Assembly (NCBI RefSeq): GCF_047495875.1 | Contig: NC_092461.1 | Span: 60,934,299-60,998,298, forward strand | DNA from: Pithys albifrons albifrons | Lineage: Eukaryota; Chordata; Aves; Passeriformes; Thamnophilidae | DNA: 64,000 bases | Direction: 5' to 3' | Shown: piece after piece, positions 1 through 11,600 of the stretch | Layout: the number at the start of each line of letters is the position of its first letter | Numbering within the stretch: position 1 is the stretch's first letter | Position numbers and translations under genes: made by a program | Notes under the pieces: model-generated | What the model was told of the DNA's origin: nothing | Databases searched by the model: none | The model's input: the letters and a program-made list of their open reading frames with translations, nothing else

Positions 1-3000
1 TGGAAAAATCCCACTGACTGATGGGGGCATCTCTTTCTTGATATATTAACTCGCAGCTAATTTAGAGGGCTAAAACTCTCCTCTAAACCTGTTTGTCCAC
101 ATAAAAACAACTTTGAAGATATTTTTCTGGATGAAAACTAGGAACTTACATAAACTATGCAGTCTGCCCATGGAGGAGTTCAGTTCTGACAAATGAAATT
201 TTATTCTGGGCTTAAACAATACTTGATAGACAAGCTGACATGTATCAGTGTGTTGATAGATTAGCTGACATTCACATCACATACTTTAGCACAATTTAAT
301 GTGTTTAATGTGGGGATGTTTGTGACTAGATTGGTTTTGCACACTAAAGCTGAAGTGCATTGCAGGGCAATTGTCTGAAATCCCATGTGTAAGCACTCTG
401 GTCAGTGCTGTTAGTGACTCATTTTCAAGAGCACTAGAAAGATAAACCAGAGAGACTCTGCTATGCTGCTTTTGTTGGAGCTGCTAGGAATACCCTAAAA
501 GGTCAAGGAATATTGACATGGATATTTTGGTCACAACTACATATCAGTCTGAGTGAATATTAAAATCACTGGCCATTTTTAATAGTCTTGAGATTAATGA
601 CTTGAGGCTGAAAAATTATTTAGTTTAAAATTAAAGCAAAAAGGATGTAATTTTTTTTAAATGGTGGGTTTGTCTTTTTTTTTCCCCTTTTCTTTCTCCC
701 CTTTTTAAGCATTCCAAAACAATTTCCTGTTAAAATACGTTGCATTTTATGATTCTGTACTTCAGCAGGAAGGTAAAATAGCTGGTTTAGCTCTGAATAA
801 TAATTTTGTTGGTTTTCTTTCATCTTAATGTATGATACAGTACCTTTGAACACTCAGGAAATGCAGTAGTGTCCTAGAGTGCACTATTTGCAAAACCACC
901 GGCTGTTACAACTAACCAGATTTCTAAGGGGGAGGGGGGCAGAGGGAATTAGTGCAATTTCCGTGATAGTTACATGGGTATGCTATTACCAGACAATTGG
1001 AAATTTACCACGCTTAACCCCTGAGTTCTAAATAAATTTCAAAGTTGAAAATTTTTAAACCTGTGTTTCTGTTGATTTATGACTTCTCAGAGCAAGTGTT
1101 CATGTGCAGAATCATAATTTTCCTGGCTATACTATATGGTGAGCAAATTGCTGAAGTAATTAGTATTTAGGGAATAGATTGCAAAACTGCATGTATAAAA
1201 TTAAAGGTGGAGGTTTTTTCACGGTTCTGAAGTTTCATATCTTTGTGTTGCTCTGAATTACAAGTATCCACAATTCTCAGAAACAACCAAGTACTAAAAA
1301 GGCATGGTATTCCTCAACAGGCTTGAAGAAGATACTTTCAAGGATACTTCAAGGATAACTTGCTGAGGATATTTTGAAGACTTCAAGTGTCAAATAATAC
1401 TCCTTTTACTTAGTAACCTAGTCCTGTATCTGCTGGTTCAAAATTTAAACTGAACTGCTGACTGACCCATAGAAACTTCCAGTGTCTTTACTAACTGTAA
1501 ACAATGAGAAGAATCCTGCTGGGTTATGGTTTGTCATCATTTGAGTATGTCCAGGCTGCTGAAGAAGTTTCTGATGGTCTCCAACATTAAATAGTCTGTG
1601 CATCTAGAACTCTGTCCCACAAGACATAAAATTCCTTTTTGAAGTTGAAGAAAGGAAGATTCACCATCAGGATACACTGTGCTATTATGTTCAACAGCTG
1701 TGTTGAACATGGTATCTGAAAGGCATTTTTTAATTAACGGTAATAAGTTTGGAAAATCGGTTGGTTCTGTCTGCGTGTTTTATTTCACAAGCTTAAATTG
1801 CAGCTCTGACTGTTTTTTTCACCCTTTCTTGTTTTTACTCTGCCCATGGAAAGGGTGTTTCCAACACCTGCCTCAATCTGTTGATTTATGTGATGAAGGG
1901 GGCAAGAAAATTCGTAGGGCAGGAAAGTTAACTTTCTGAGTCCATGTCTTGTGTCCCTTGTTTTATTGTGTCAGGTCTCGAATGTTGCAATATAATTTAA
2001 GGGAGTAACAGTTACTGCAGGGTCAACAAAAGCACAATGTTATTATGTCAGTACTAATGAGAAGTAGCAGGGTGAAAAACAGGGTGGAGGCTCTGGTATA
2101 AACTGAATTTCAACAACTGAGTAAGAGAAAAATAGGAGAAACTCGTTAAAAGATCACATGGATTTGGAAGTTAAACTAGGATGCTGGTTTTTAAAGACAG
2201 ACTGAAGCTTTGCAATTTGCAAAAAAAAGCATTGGGCAGTTTTTTTCCCATGGAAAAAGTTTGAAGGATTTTGACAAATAATAAACTAGATTAGAGTTGG
2301 ATTTTTTTTTAATGTAGCTTATTAGATGGCAGTTTTATGCAAAGAGACCAATCCCATGAACTCAATGTGTGGCACAGTGATTGAAAGAGCTACAAAGGAG
2401 CACATAGTATATTTTGTGATTATTATCAGCCACCTATAAAGCTTAAGTGTCATCACTAAGGCAGCACAGAGAAAGGAGCAGTGAGGTTTTATCAATTTGA
2501 ACAAATGTTATGTTTCACAAAATCAAGCTTTGTATATGCCACATCCAAAATGTAGCTTGTGATGCACTCTTCTGTGGGAGAAAAGTCACTGAGATTAAAA
2601 GAAAAAACAGAAAGAAAAGATATATCTTCCTGTCATGGCCATGTTACTGGTTTGTGTTTACAGAAAACAGGATTTTCCTCCCACACTACATGGGAGGAAA
2701 TCAGAGATGCAAGGTCATGATTTTTCTTTGACAAATGGAGTACTTCACTGTTTCATCCTATCAAACTTATGTACTCACAGTTTTCAAGATGCTCATCGTG
2801 TAATGTTTTGTAGCCTCACTTGAGGGGTGAATTGGAAAATTATGTTAAAATTACCCCTGAAATATGTGCTGTGTTTTAGTGTGGTGAAAGTAACAACTCA
2901 AGAGCTTTTACATCAATTAAAATCTACAGTACAGTGATAAAGTTACTAGTTTTCAGGCTACGTTTGTGAGATTAGTTTTTTTTTTTTTTGGAGTACAGGC

Positions 3001-3885
3001 ATTGATTAATGTTACTCCTTACTTATTTGTAACAAATGGAAGTTACTTTGAAGTTCAAAAACCAGGGCTTTTGTTCCCACTTAAAAAGTACTACTGGTAT
3101 CCTATTAATGGTAATTGAAAACATTTATCTCCAAAATCGCCACTACACAAAACCATAAGGAATACATAATTCATGTCTTATGTTGGTATAAATTCTTGTT
3201 ACTCTGTGTAGTAAAAGAATGAGATTCCTGCTATGCAGATTAATTCACTCTTACATAAAAAGTTCTCAGTTTTGGTCGATACTACCAAGCCTGAAAAATA
3301 TCTAGAATGTAAATGCATTTGGCACAAAGGATTTATTTTCTGTTTTTATACAGGGAAAAACTTCCTGCATTAACATACTACATTGATATGCAGTTTTCCA
3401 GAAGTGACACTCCATTTGAGTCAGAATTATTTGTATTTTGCTACAAATGAAAATGATATTTCAATATTTAACATTTAAGCTGCTTTCATAGTTGTCATAG
3501 AATACTTAATGATAAATATTTGACTTGTCATAAATAACTATGACGTAAGGAGAGAACTGTCTGCAAATACATAGCTGACATAGTCAAGTAACTGCACATC
3601 CATTCTGTTTTCATATTATAGCTCTGTTTCATGGTAATCCTACCCCATATGAAGTCTTGTCTTTCCCAAGGGACACTGAATAAACAAACACAAAGCAACA
3701 GGCTGGACCAGTGTCCTCTTGGTGTACAGGCCTGTGGAATGCAATCTCCAAGCTCCGTAAGTAGTGAGCAGGGTCTGGCCAGGGCAGTGTGCAGCCTTGT
3801 GCACAGCTGGAGGAATTGCTTCTTAACCCTCAGGAGCTGTGATAGTTTATTGCACATCTCTAAAGGTTACCTGAGATGCCTCTTC
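1..3885. other. AT-rich intergenic DNA, no gene recognised
   Basis: I read both strands and saw no exon of a known protein. ORFs here are short, without domains, and rich in residues encoded by AT-rich DNA. Conserved vertebrate gene order would place ELOC upstream of UBE2W in the same orientation, so this could lie downstream of the ELOC 3' end. No ELOC coding sequence was found. Homopolymer T runs occur near 650-690 and 2976-2990. Confidence 0.6.
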
Positions 3886-3889
3886 TCCA

Positions 3890-4237
3890 GCAGTTTTATC
3901 CATTGTGAAGGGGAGCAGGAGGGACAGACACTGATCCCTTCTCTGTGGTGACCAGTGACAGGACCCAAGGGAATGGCCTGCAGTTGTGTCAGGGGAGGTT
4001 TAGGTTGGATATTAGAAAGAGGGTCTTCACCCAGAGGGTGGTTGGGCACTGAACAAGCTCTGCAGGGAAGTGATCACAGGACCAAGCCTGGCAGAGTTCA
4101 AGAAGCATTTGGAAAATGCTCTCACACACTTGGTGTTACTGTTGGGGATGGTCTTGTGTAGGGTTAAGAGTTGGACTTGATGATCCTTGTGTGTCCCTTC
4201 CAACTCAACATATTCTGTGATTCTGTCATTCTGTGAT
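3890..4237 (+). mobile_element. CR1 LINE, 5'-truncated 3' end
   Basis: The segment reads like the 3' coding end and UTR of an avian CR1. It has a 'gtgaccagtgacaggaccca' block, then 'taggttggatattagaaaga', then the terminal 'gttggacttgatgatccttg' with 'ccttccaactcaacatattc'. It ends in degenerate ATTCTGTG-type octamers near 4211-4237, as CR1 elements do in place of a poly(A) tail. It is heavily 5' truncated. Divergence from the large CR1 at 6.7-11.6 kb suggests another subfamily. Confidence 0.85.
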
Positions 4238-4312
4238 CCCACTTGAGCAGGGAGGTAGGACCAGATGACCCACTGTGGCCCCTACTGGCCCAACCCATTC
4301 TGTGATTCTGCA
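4238..4312 (+). mobile_element. Second CR1 3' tail fragment
   Basis: Directly after the first CR1 tail comes a second CR1-like 3' end: 'gagcagggaggtaggaccag', 'atgacccactgtggccccta', then 'cccaacccattctgtgattc'. The sequence differs from the preceding tail. It is therefore either a separate insertion or a remnant of an older CR1 into whose end the first copy inserted. Confidence 0.7.
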
Positions 4313-6664
4313 CATTACTAAAACATGCAATTCCGCTCCTTTTCCTAACCCCATGTCCTCCTTCTTCCCCTGCAGTTATTGAAACTGTGTGTCCACATAG
4401 TGTGACAAATTCTTTTTCTGACTTGATGAAAAATATTGGTAGTTTAGTCTTCCTGTGGATAAACTGAAAGCCACAGATTATGCAGTGGCTGTAAAATTGT
4501 CAAATCCTATCCAAGGGAAGAAATGGAAGCATGTGACATCCAAGAACAACTTTCTGCAGGCACTGCACTTGCAGCAGATCAGAAATAAGATGAAAAAAAA
4601 TTTTTTTTTATGTTCTTCTGTCTCTTTGACAGTCCTGGGATGGAAATGATAACGTGCCTGATACTATTAAGAATGAAGATGAAAATGGGATATACCATTG
4701 ATGAAAACCCTATATGATCTCTAAGGAATAAAACAAAATAAAATGTCAACACCTCAAAGGCATCTTGCGAATTTAGGGTATTTTCAACTTTAGCTGTGCA
4801 ACTAATTTCTTTTATATTCTTGTTAAAATTGTGTTTTGGTTTGATTCTGAGTCTTTCGTTGATGGTTTCTGCTGTTGCTATTTCCACAGACTTTTTAAAC
4901 TCAGTGCCCTTCCTTAAACTGGCAAGCAGGAGTAGAAGAAGCAGTTGGCACAATTCCTCTGAGGGGCAGGGAGCCTTCCACGCTCATCAGATGTGGTCTC
5001 CTGGCTCTGCAGATTACAGTTGCTCCACCACTTGAGTAATAAGGGGAGCGTAACGTGAATGTACAGTTGACTTCTGTGCAACAGGGAGAGAAGGTGGAGA
5101 GCTAAAGAAGTACAGCAGACACACACAAACGACATCAAGCTCCCACGTCATTATAGTGGCAGAAATTATAAAGAAGCAGACAGTGACAGATATGGAAGAA
5201 TGATATTTATAAAAAAAGGTTTGGTAATGTTTGAATATGTAATGGATAACATAGGCAATAAAATATAAAATTATAAAATGGTAGGAACCCTAATCAAGAA
5301 ACAGATTCGATCCTGTGAAACTGGCTTCATATATCAGAAAATTGTCTACCAAATGCAGTTTGAACATTAGTTACATCTTTCCTGTAAGTGTAAGGTTATG
5401 CACATTCTGAAGAGAAGTGGATTTTGAGATGCAAATCAAGAATATTTACAGAAGCATATTTAGTAGGAGGTACAAGTTTCATTATTTGCTCCATATGTTT
5501 TTGATAAATGAGTCAATTACGTATTTGATCAGATCATTGCAAGATAGCTTCTGAAATACAGAAGATAGCAGATTAAATTCCTCTTACTCCTGAAACTTTG
5601 AATATTTGGGACCCAGGACTCTGATCCTTGGAGTCTAGCAAAACTTAGATTGACTGGTACAGGATCAGGCTGCATTATCTAAATACTAAAGCTTTCTTTT
5701 TTAAAAAACAGATTACTATTGTGCTGGCCATCTCTACTCCTGCAACAGATTTGGAAGGGTTAACTGCAAAAGTGGTTTCATCTACATTTGCATCAGTGAA
5801 GGTCAACACTGAAATGAACACAAAATTACAGTATTATCAATTCTTTGTGAAATTTACCCTCTTTGGGATTTTGGGCCTTTTCTTTACTGGAACTACCAGA
5901 TAACTTAATGAAGAAAATACTGACATTGACATAAATTTTTTTTTGAGGTAGTCTGATAATAGTGTTTGTTTTCTTACTGTGCTTATGGGCCTGATTTTCT
6001 AATCCCTATAGTATTAGGTACTGTACAAAAAACACTTTCTAAAACAACTGTCTGCAAGCCAGGTTACCAAGGCATGGGGAAAGGGGAAAAAACCCAATAA
6101 AACACAAGGATAATTCTCCAGTTTATTCCCATGATGACGAGGAGCTAAAAATGTTGCACATTTTTATATATTAGGCATTGCACAACACTTTAAAAAACAA
6201 AGATGTGGCAACAGTGATAAAAGACACCTTTGGTAGTCCTGTAAGAAAAAACTCTACTCAAAGTGAATTCAGGGATGGGGATTGTCATCCACAAGTTTCA
6301 GCTGCAGAGTAATGTGTTAGTTTCTTACATACCCAGTTAAGGCTGAAAATGGTAGTAATTAATTCATGCACTATTTATATGGAGGGCAAACTACTCCTTG
6401 CTTTTCATGCTTGCTATCCTCAGGAATGGGATTTGCAGAATAGATGAAATTATCCCAGTAAACAATACTTTAGTCCAAAATGTGGTAGGTTCTGTGTTTC
6501 TAACACTGAAAAGGTATACGTGATAGGTAAAAAAAGACTTCTTGAACATAGGGGCAGTTAAAAGCTATGATTTTTTTTTTTGCAAAGGTGGCTTTTCATC
6601 CAGTGATATTTTATCTTTATTATTCCCTGGTAGGCTTTGTTTGCTGCTCCTTCAGCTATCAGCA
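4313..6664. other. AT-rich intergenic DNA, nothing recognised
   Basis: No conserved coding segment, RNA gene or clear repeat was recognised. ORFs are chance-sized. Poly(A)-signal-like AATAAA strings occur near 4727 and 5258 but have no gene attached. Confidence 0.55.
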
Positions 6665-6939
6665 GGTGACTCAGAGGGGAGTTGGGGAGTTGGAGGCGGT
6701 GCTTGCTCGTTAGCAGGAGAGTGAGAAGGCTTTAAAAACATCTCTAGGGAGCGCAAGCGACCAGGAGTGGGCAAACAGGGGCGTGGCACGTCAGTGAGGG
6801 CGTGGCACGTCAGTTTGCACGGCAGTTCGCACAGGCACGGCAGAAGCCTAGGTATTTCTGCAGCCTTTTCTCTTTTTTTTTTTTCTCCTCTGTTTGTTTC
6901 TTTGTCTCTTTCTACCTTTCCCCACAGCTCAAGGCAGTC

Positions 6940-8016
6940 ATGCCTCCCAAAAAAATGAAAGCTGTTGCTCCTGTTACCAGTAGAGGGGTGTCAATACAGA
7001 CAGAACCCTCTAAAAAGGATGCAGCCACTCAGGCCTCTGGCTGCATAGACTGTTTGAGCCTGGACCTACTACCAGAGAACAGTGTGAGAAGCACCTGCAT
7101 ACGATGTGAGCAGGTGAACGATTTGCTGTGTCTGGTGGCAGAGCTAAAGGAAGAGGTCGATAGGCTCAGAAACATAAGGGAGAGTGAAGGGAAATTGACT
7201 GGTGGAGTCACACCCTTTCCACTCCTACGGAAGCCCAGCAGGAGTGGTGAAGCCCAGCCCCTCCTGCCATCAGGCAGACGGAACAAACCATAGGGCTGGG
7301 GATGAATGGAAACAGGTGCCTGGTCGTAGAGGCAAAAACACCCCCTCTCGACCCCCTTCACCTGCCAGGGTGCCCTTAAAAACAGGTATATGGCCCTGGA
7401 CTCGGACAGTCTGTTGGAGGACACTCAGGAGGAGGATCTATCTACAAGGTCTTCTGGTTACCCCCAGTCTACTGGACGGGTTACAACTACAGGTAAGAGG
7501 AAAAAGAGAAGGGTTGTTGTAATCGGTGACTCCCTTCTGAGGGGAACTGAGGGCCCTCTATGTCGGCCAGACCCGTCCCACAGGGAAGTTTGCTGCCTTC
7601 CTGGGGCCAGGGTGAGGGATATTACCAAAAGACTTCCTAAACTTATCCAACCCTCAGACTATTACCCACTGTTGGTTGTCCAGGTTGGAAGTGATGACAT
7701 TAATAAAAGGAGTACCAGAGTAATTAAAAAAGATTTCAAGGCACTGACCCGATCTCTTCAGGGGACAGGAGCACAGGTAGTAATTGCCTCAGTTCCTGTG
7801 CTAGCTGGGATGAATGAGGAGAGGTTTAGAAAAGCCCAGCTTACCAATAGGTGGCTTAGGGGATGGTGCTATCGTCAAAATTTTGGGTTTTTTGATCATG
7901 GCGCAAACTCCGTGTTGCCCAGTCTCATCAAAGCAGATGGGCTTCATTTATCTAGGAAGGGCAAAAGAACTGTAGCCCATAAGTTGGCAGGGTTGGTTAG
8001 GAGGGCTTTAAACTAG
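6940..8016 (+). pseudogene. CR1 ORF1 remnant (zinc-knuckle-like, coiled coil, esterase)
   Basis: The reading frame from ATG 6940 gives a basic N terminus, a CxxC...CxxC pair (CIDC and CIRC) and a short heptad-like helix (about 7130-7190). It then hits a stop at 7291-7293. The family-like sequence continues in another frame (about 7290-7385) and returns to the original frame from about 7385, implying two compensating indels. The C-terminal part carries SGNH-hydrolase blocks: GDSLLRG (serine block), GSDD (block III position) and DGLHLS (D-x-x-H). It ends in TAG at 8014-8016, three bases before the ORF2 reading frame. CR1 ORF1 esterase domains are thought to help RNP formation or membrane association. 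Confidence 0.85.
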
Positions 8017-8851
8017 GTTTGAAGGGGGAAGGGACAGCAACTGGGCTCTCCAGAGATAGGCCTAAGGGCATAGAGCCCGAGTTGAGAATGAAATCAATGG
8101 CCCAGCTGAAGTGCATGTACACCAATGCACACAGTATGGGAAACAAACAAGAGGAGCTGGAAGCCATAGTGCAGCAGGAAAACTATGACATAGTTGCTGT
8201 CACAGAAACGTGGTAGGATGAATCACATGACTGGAGTGCTGCTATGGGGGGCTACAAGCTCTTCAGAAAAGACAGGCGGGGAAGGAGAGGTGGAGGGGTG
8301 GCTTTATATATTAGAGAGTCTCTTGACTCTGTTGAAGTTGAGGTCAGCAGTGACAAGGTTGAGTGCCTGTGGGCCAGAATCAGGGGCAAGGCCAACAAGG
8401 CTGACACCCTTGTGGGTGTCTGTTACAGACCGCCCAACCAGGATGATGAAGGGGATGAATTATTCTAAAAGCAGCTGGCAGATGTCTCAAAATTTCCAGC
8501 CCTTGTTCTTGTGGGTAAATTTAACCTGCCAGATATCTGCTGGGAGCTTCATACTGCAGAGAAGAGGCAGTCAAGGAGGTTCCTGGAGTGTATAGAGGAC
8601 AATTTCCTTCATCAACTGGTAAATGAGCCTACCAGGGGGAAGGTCCTGCTAGACCTACTGTTTACAAACAGAGAGGGGCTGGTAGATGATGTAGTGGTTG
8701 GAGGCCGCCTTGGGCATAGTGACCATGAAATAATAGAATTTTCAGTCCTCAGGGATGTAAGGAGAGCCACCATTAAAATCTCTACCTTGGACTTCCGGAG
8801 AGCAGATTTTGGCCTATTCAAAGAACTGATTCAGAGCATACCCTGGGAAAC

Positions 8852-9490
8852 AACCCTGTCCTAGTTCAGCAGGAGGGACCAGCTAACCCTGTGTGGTGGT
8901 GATCAAAGCTGTGTATTCTACCCCCTCTATTCATTCCCCAAGGTCAATGGGCCATTAGCAGCAGCTGCCCAGGGAGCCATTATCACTTCACACCCAGCCT
9001 GAGGGGGGGCGGAGCTGCTAATGGGCCATCAACAGCTCAACACCCCCTGGCTCCCAGAGTTAATCACCCATTGTGTGAGTCCCCGCCCAGGGGGAGGGAC
9101 TGAGAGCTCCCTGAGGGTACATAAGGGGTGGGTAAGAAGACCTCGGGAACTTCTCGTCGGATCCAGAGCAGCAGCAGGACCTCGACAGCAGGAGATCACC
9201 GCTCTCGCCCAGACCACAGCCCTCGCCTGCACCAACAGGTTTTTCTTTTCCTTTTGCTCTGGACTTCGGGGAGCCACAGGGGTCTCAGCACAAGGGCAAA
9301 CAAACCCCCTTGGGTTTTGTGCCCCAGGACACTGGGTTATACTGCTGGGGTTTTGTGAGTTGAGAGCAATTTCCCTTGTGTGTCAGTGTTGCTATTGTAA
9401 TATTATTATTAAATTTTAGGTCTGACTTATAATCTCTCTCGTGGTGAGTTCATTTCCCCTGCTGGTTCACCTTTAAACCAGCACAAACCC
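8852..9490. repeat. Target-site duplication AACCC flanking the solo LTR
   Basis: AACCC occurs immediately left (8852-8856) and right (9486-9490) of the LTR. Counting the duplication once, the CR1 ORF2 frame passes from the left flank into the right flank without a stop or shift, which fixes both insertion boundaries. Confidence 0.95.
8857..9485 (+). mobile_element. Solo LTR of an endogenous retrovirus inserted in CR1 ORF2
   Basis: A 629-bp non-CR1 segment starting TGTCCTAGTT and ending AACCAGCACA, i.e. TG...CA with an imperfect terminal inverted repeat. It is flanked on both sides by AACCC (8852-8856 and 9486-9490). Inside are a TATA-like TACATAAGG near 9118 and an ATTAAA poly(A) signal at 9408-9413, which orient it on the + strand. 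There are no retroviral internal genes, so it is a solo LTR left by LTR-LTR recombination. A 5-bp duplication fits several avian ERV groups; class cannot be fixed by eye. Confidence 0.93.
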
Positions 9491-11573
9491 TTAAAGGCAA
9501 GGGGGTCCAGGAGGGATGGACATGTTTTAAGAGGGAGATTTTGAATGCACAGCAACAGGCTGTCCCAGTGTGCCAAAAGGCCAGCCGGAGGGGAAGACGG
9601 CCAGCTTGGTTAAATAGGGAGATTCTGCAAGAAATCAGGGATAAAAAGAAAGTTTACAGACTTTGGAAAAAAGGGCTGGCGACTTACGAAGAATTTACAG
9701 ATAGAACTAGGTCATGCAGGAAAAAAATTAGGGAAAGAAAAGTGGAATTTGAAGTAAATTTGGCTATTTCAGTTAGGGATAACAAAAAGTCCTTTTATAA
9801 ATACATTAATAACAAAAGGAGGGGCAAGGAAAACCTCCATTCTCTGTTGGACTTGGAGGGAAATATAGTTAAGGAAGATGAGGAGAAGGCTGAGGTACTT
9901 AACACCTACTTTGCCTCAGTTTTCACCAGTAAGACAGGTGGCCCTCAAGACAACTGGCCTCTGGAGCTGGTGGACAGGGAGAGGGAGCTGAATACCCCTC
10001 CTGTATTCCAGGAGGAAATAGTGACCGACTTACTGAGCCAGCTGGATCCTGACAAGTCTATGGGACCAGATGGGATCCATCCCAGGGTGATGAAGGAGCT
10101 GGCAGAAGAGCTTGCCAAACTGCTCTCCATCATCATCCAACAGTCCTGGCTCTCTGGGGAGGTCCCAGATGATTAGAGGTTGGCCAATGTCACCCCAGTC
10201 CACAAAAAGGGCTGCAAGCAGGACTCTGGCAACTACAGGCCTGTCAGCCTGACCTCTGTGCCTGGCAGGGTTATGGAGCAGTTCATCCTGAGTGCAATCA
10301 CACAGCACCTTCAGGGTGGACAAGGGATTAGACCCAGCCAGCATGGGTTTAGGAGGGGCAGGTCCTGTCTGACCAACCTGATCTCTTTCTACGATCAGGT
10401 GACCCACCTGGTGGATGAGGGGAAGGCTGTGAATGTGGTCTATCTGGACTTCAGCAAGGCCTTTGACACTGTCTCCCATAATATACTCCTGGAAAAGCTA
10501 GTAGCCCATGGCCTGGACAAGTGTACCCTCTCCTGGATTAAGAGCTGGCTGGAGGGTCGGGCCCAGAGAGTGCTGGTGAACGGAGCTGCATCCAGCTGGC
10601 GGCCGGTCACCAGTGGTGTTCCCCAGGGGTCTGTGTTGGGTCCAGTCCTGTTTAACATCTTTATTGATGATTTAGATGAGGGGATTGAGTCCATCATTAG
10701 CAAATTTGCTGATGACACCAAGTTGGGAGGGAGTGTCGACCTGCTGGAAGGCAGGAGGGCTCTGCAGGGGGATCTGGATAGACTTGAGAGATGGGCTGAT
10801 TCCAATGGGATGAAGTTCAACAAGGCCAAGTGCCGGGTCCTGCACTTTGGCCACAACAACCCCATGCAGACTTACAGGCTGGGCACAGAGTGGCTGGAGA
10901 GCAGCCAGGCAGAAAGGGACCTTGGAGTATTAATTGACAGGAAGCTCAACATGAGCCAACAGTGTGCCCAGGTGGCCAAGAAGGCCAATGGGATCCTGTC
11001 CTGTATCAAAAATAGTGTGACCAGCAGGACCAGGGAAGTGATCCTTCCCCTGTACACTGCATTGGTGAGGCCACACCTTGAGTACTGTGTTCAGTTCTGG
11101 GCCCCTCAGTTCAGAAAGGATATTGAGGTGCTGGAGTGGGTCCAGAGAAGAGCAACAAGGCTGGTGAAGGGACTGGAGCATAAGTCCTATGGGGAGAGGC
11201 TGAGGGAGCTGGGGTTGTTTAGCCTGGAGAAGAGGAAGCTCAGAGGTGACCTCATCACTGTCTAGAACTACCTGAAGGGAAGTTATAGCCAGGTGGGGGC
11301 TGGTCTCTTCTCCCAGGCACTCAGCAATAGGACAAGGGGGCATGGGCTCAAGCTCTGCCAGGGGAAATTTAAGTTGGATATCAGAAAAAAATTCTTTACA
11401 GAGAGAGTAATCAGGCATTGGAATGGGCTGCCCAGAGAGGTGGTGGATTCACCATCCCTAGAGATTTTTAAACGCAGATTGGACGTGGCGCTGGGTGCCA
11501 TGATCTAGTAAATGGACTAGAGTTGGACCAAGGGTTGGACTCGATGATCTTGGAGGTCTTTTCCAACCCAATC

Positions 11574-11598
11574 GATTCTATGATTCTATGATTCTATG
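11574..11598 (+). repeat. CR1 3'-terminal octamer repeat (ATTCTATG)3
   Basis: Three perfect octamers GATTCTAT/ATTCTATG end the large CR1. CR1 elements end in such short tandem octamers, which are thought to be recognised by their reverse transcriptase. Confidence 0.95.
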
Positions 11599-11600
11599 AA

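Larger units (their letters stand above)
8019..11508 (+). pseudogene. CR1 ORF2 remnant: endonuclease plus reverse transcriptase
   Basis: The AP-like endonuclease runs from about 8100 to 8760. Visible motifs are YTNAHS, TETW, VCYRPPN and GHSDHE with the catalytic His. The usual GDFN is GKFN here (about 8511-8522). Reverse transcriptase follows from about 9590. It has [13 protein letters not shown] (motif A), PQGSVLGP (motif B) and FADDTKL with the catalytic Asp pair (motif C). In-frame stops lie at 8214-8216, 8466-8468, 10174-10176 and 11263-11265. Family comparison suggests most arose from Trp or Tyr codons. A solo LTR splits the frame after the endonuclease and the frame resumes exactly beyond it. 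The locus cannot encode an active protein. Confidence 0.92.
6665..11600 (+). mobile_element. Near-complete CR1 LINE retrotransposon, interrupted by a solo LTR
   Basis: A non-LTR retrotransposon of the chicken-repeat-1 clade. In order it shows a GC-rich 5' UTR with a repeated 'ggcgtggcacgtcagt' motif (about 6780-6815), ORF1 with an SGNH-type esterase, ORF2 with AP-like endonuclease and reverse transcriptase, and a 3' UTR ending in ATTCTATG octamers. Without the inserted LTR and its extra target copy it is about 4.3 kb, close to a full-length CR1; most genomic copies are short 3' fragments. The 5' boundary is approximate. Stops and frame disruptions in both ORFs mean it cannot mobilise itself. 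Shorter copies of what looks like the same subfamily lie at 23.16 and 26.86 kb. Confidence 0.95.

Noticed and set aside
9021..9419. 132-codon ORF inside the solo LTR
   Set aside because: Retroviral LTRs do not normally encode protein and the translation has no retroviral or other domain. It is non-coding LTR sequence.
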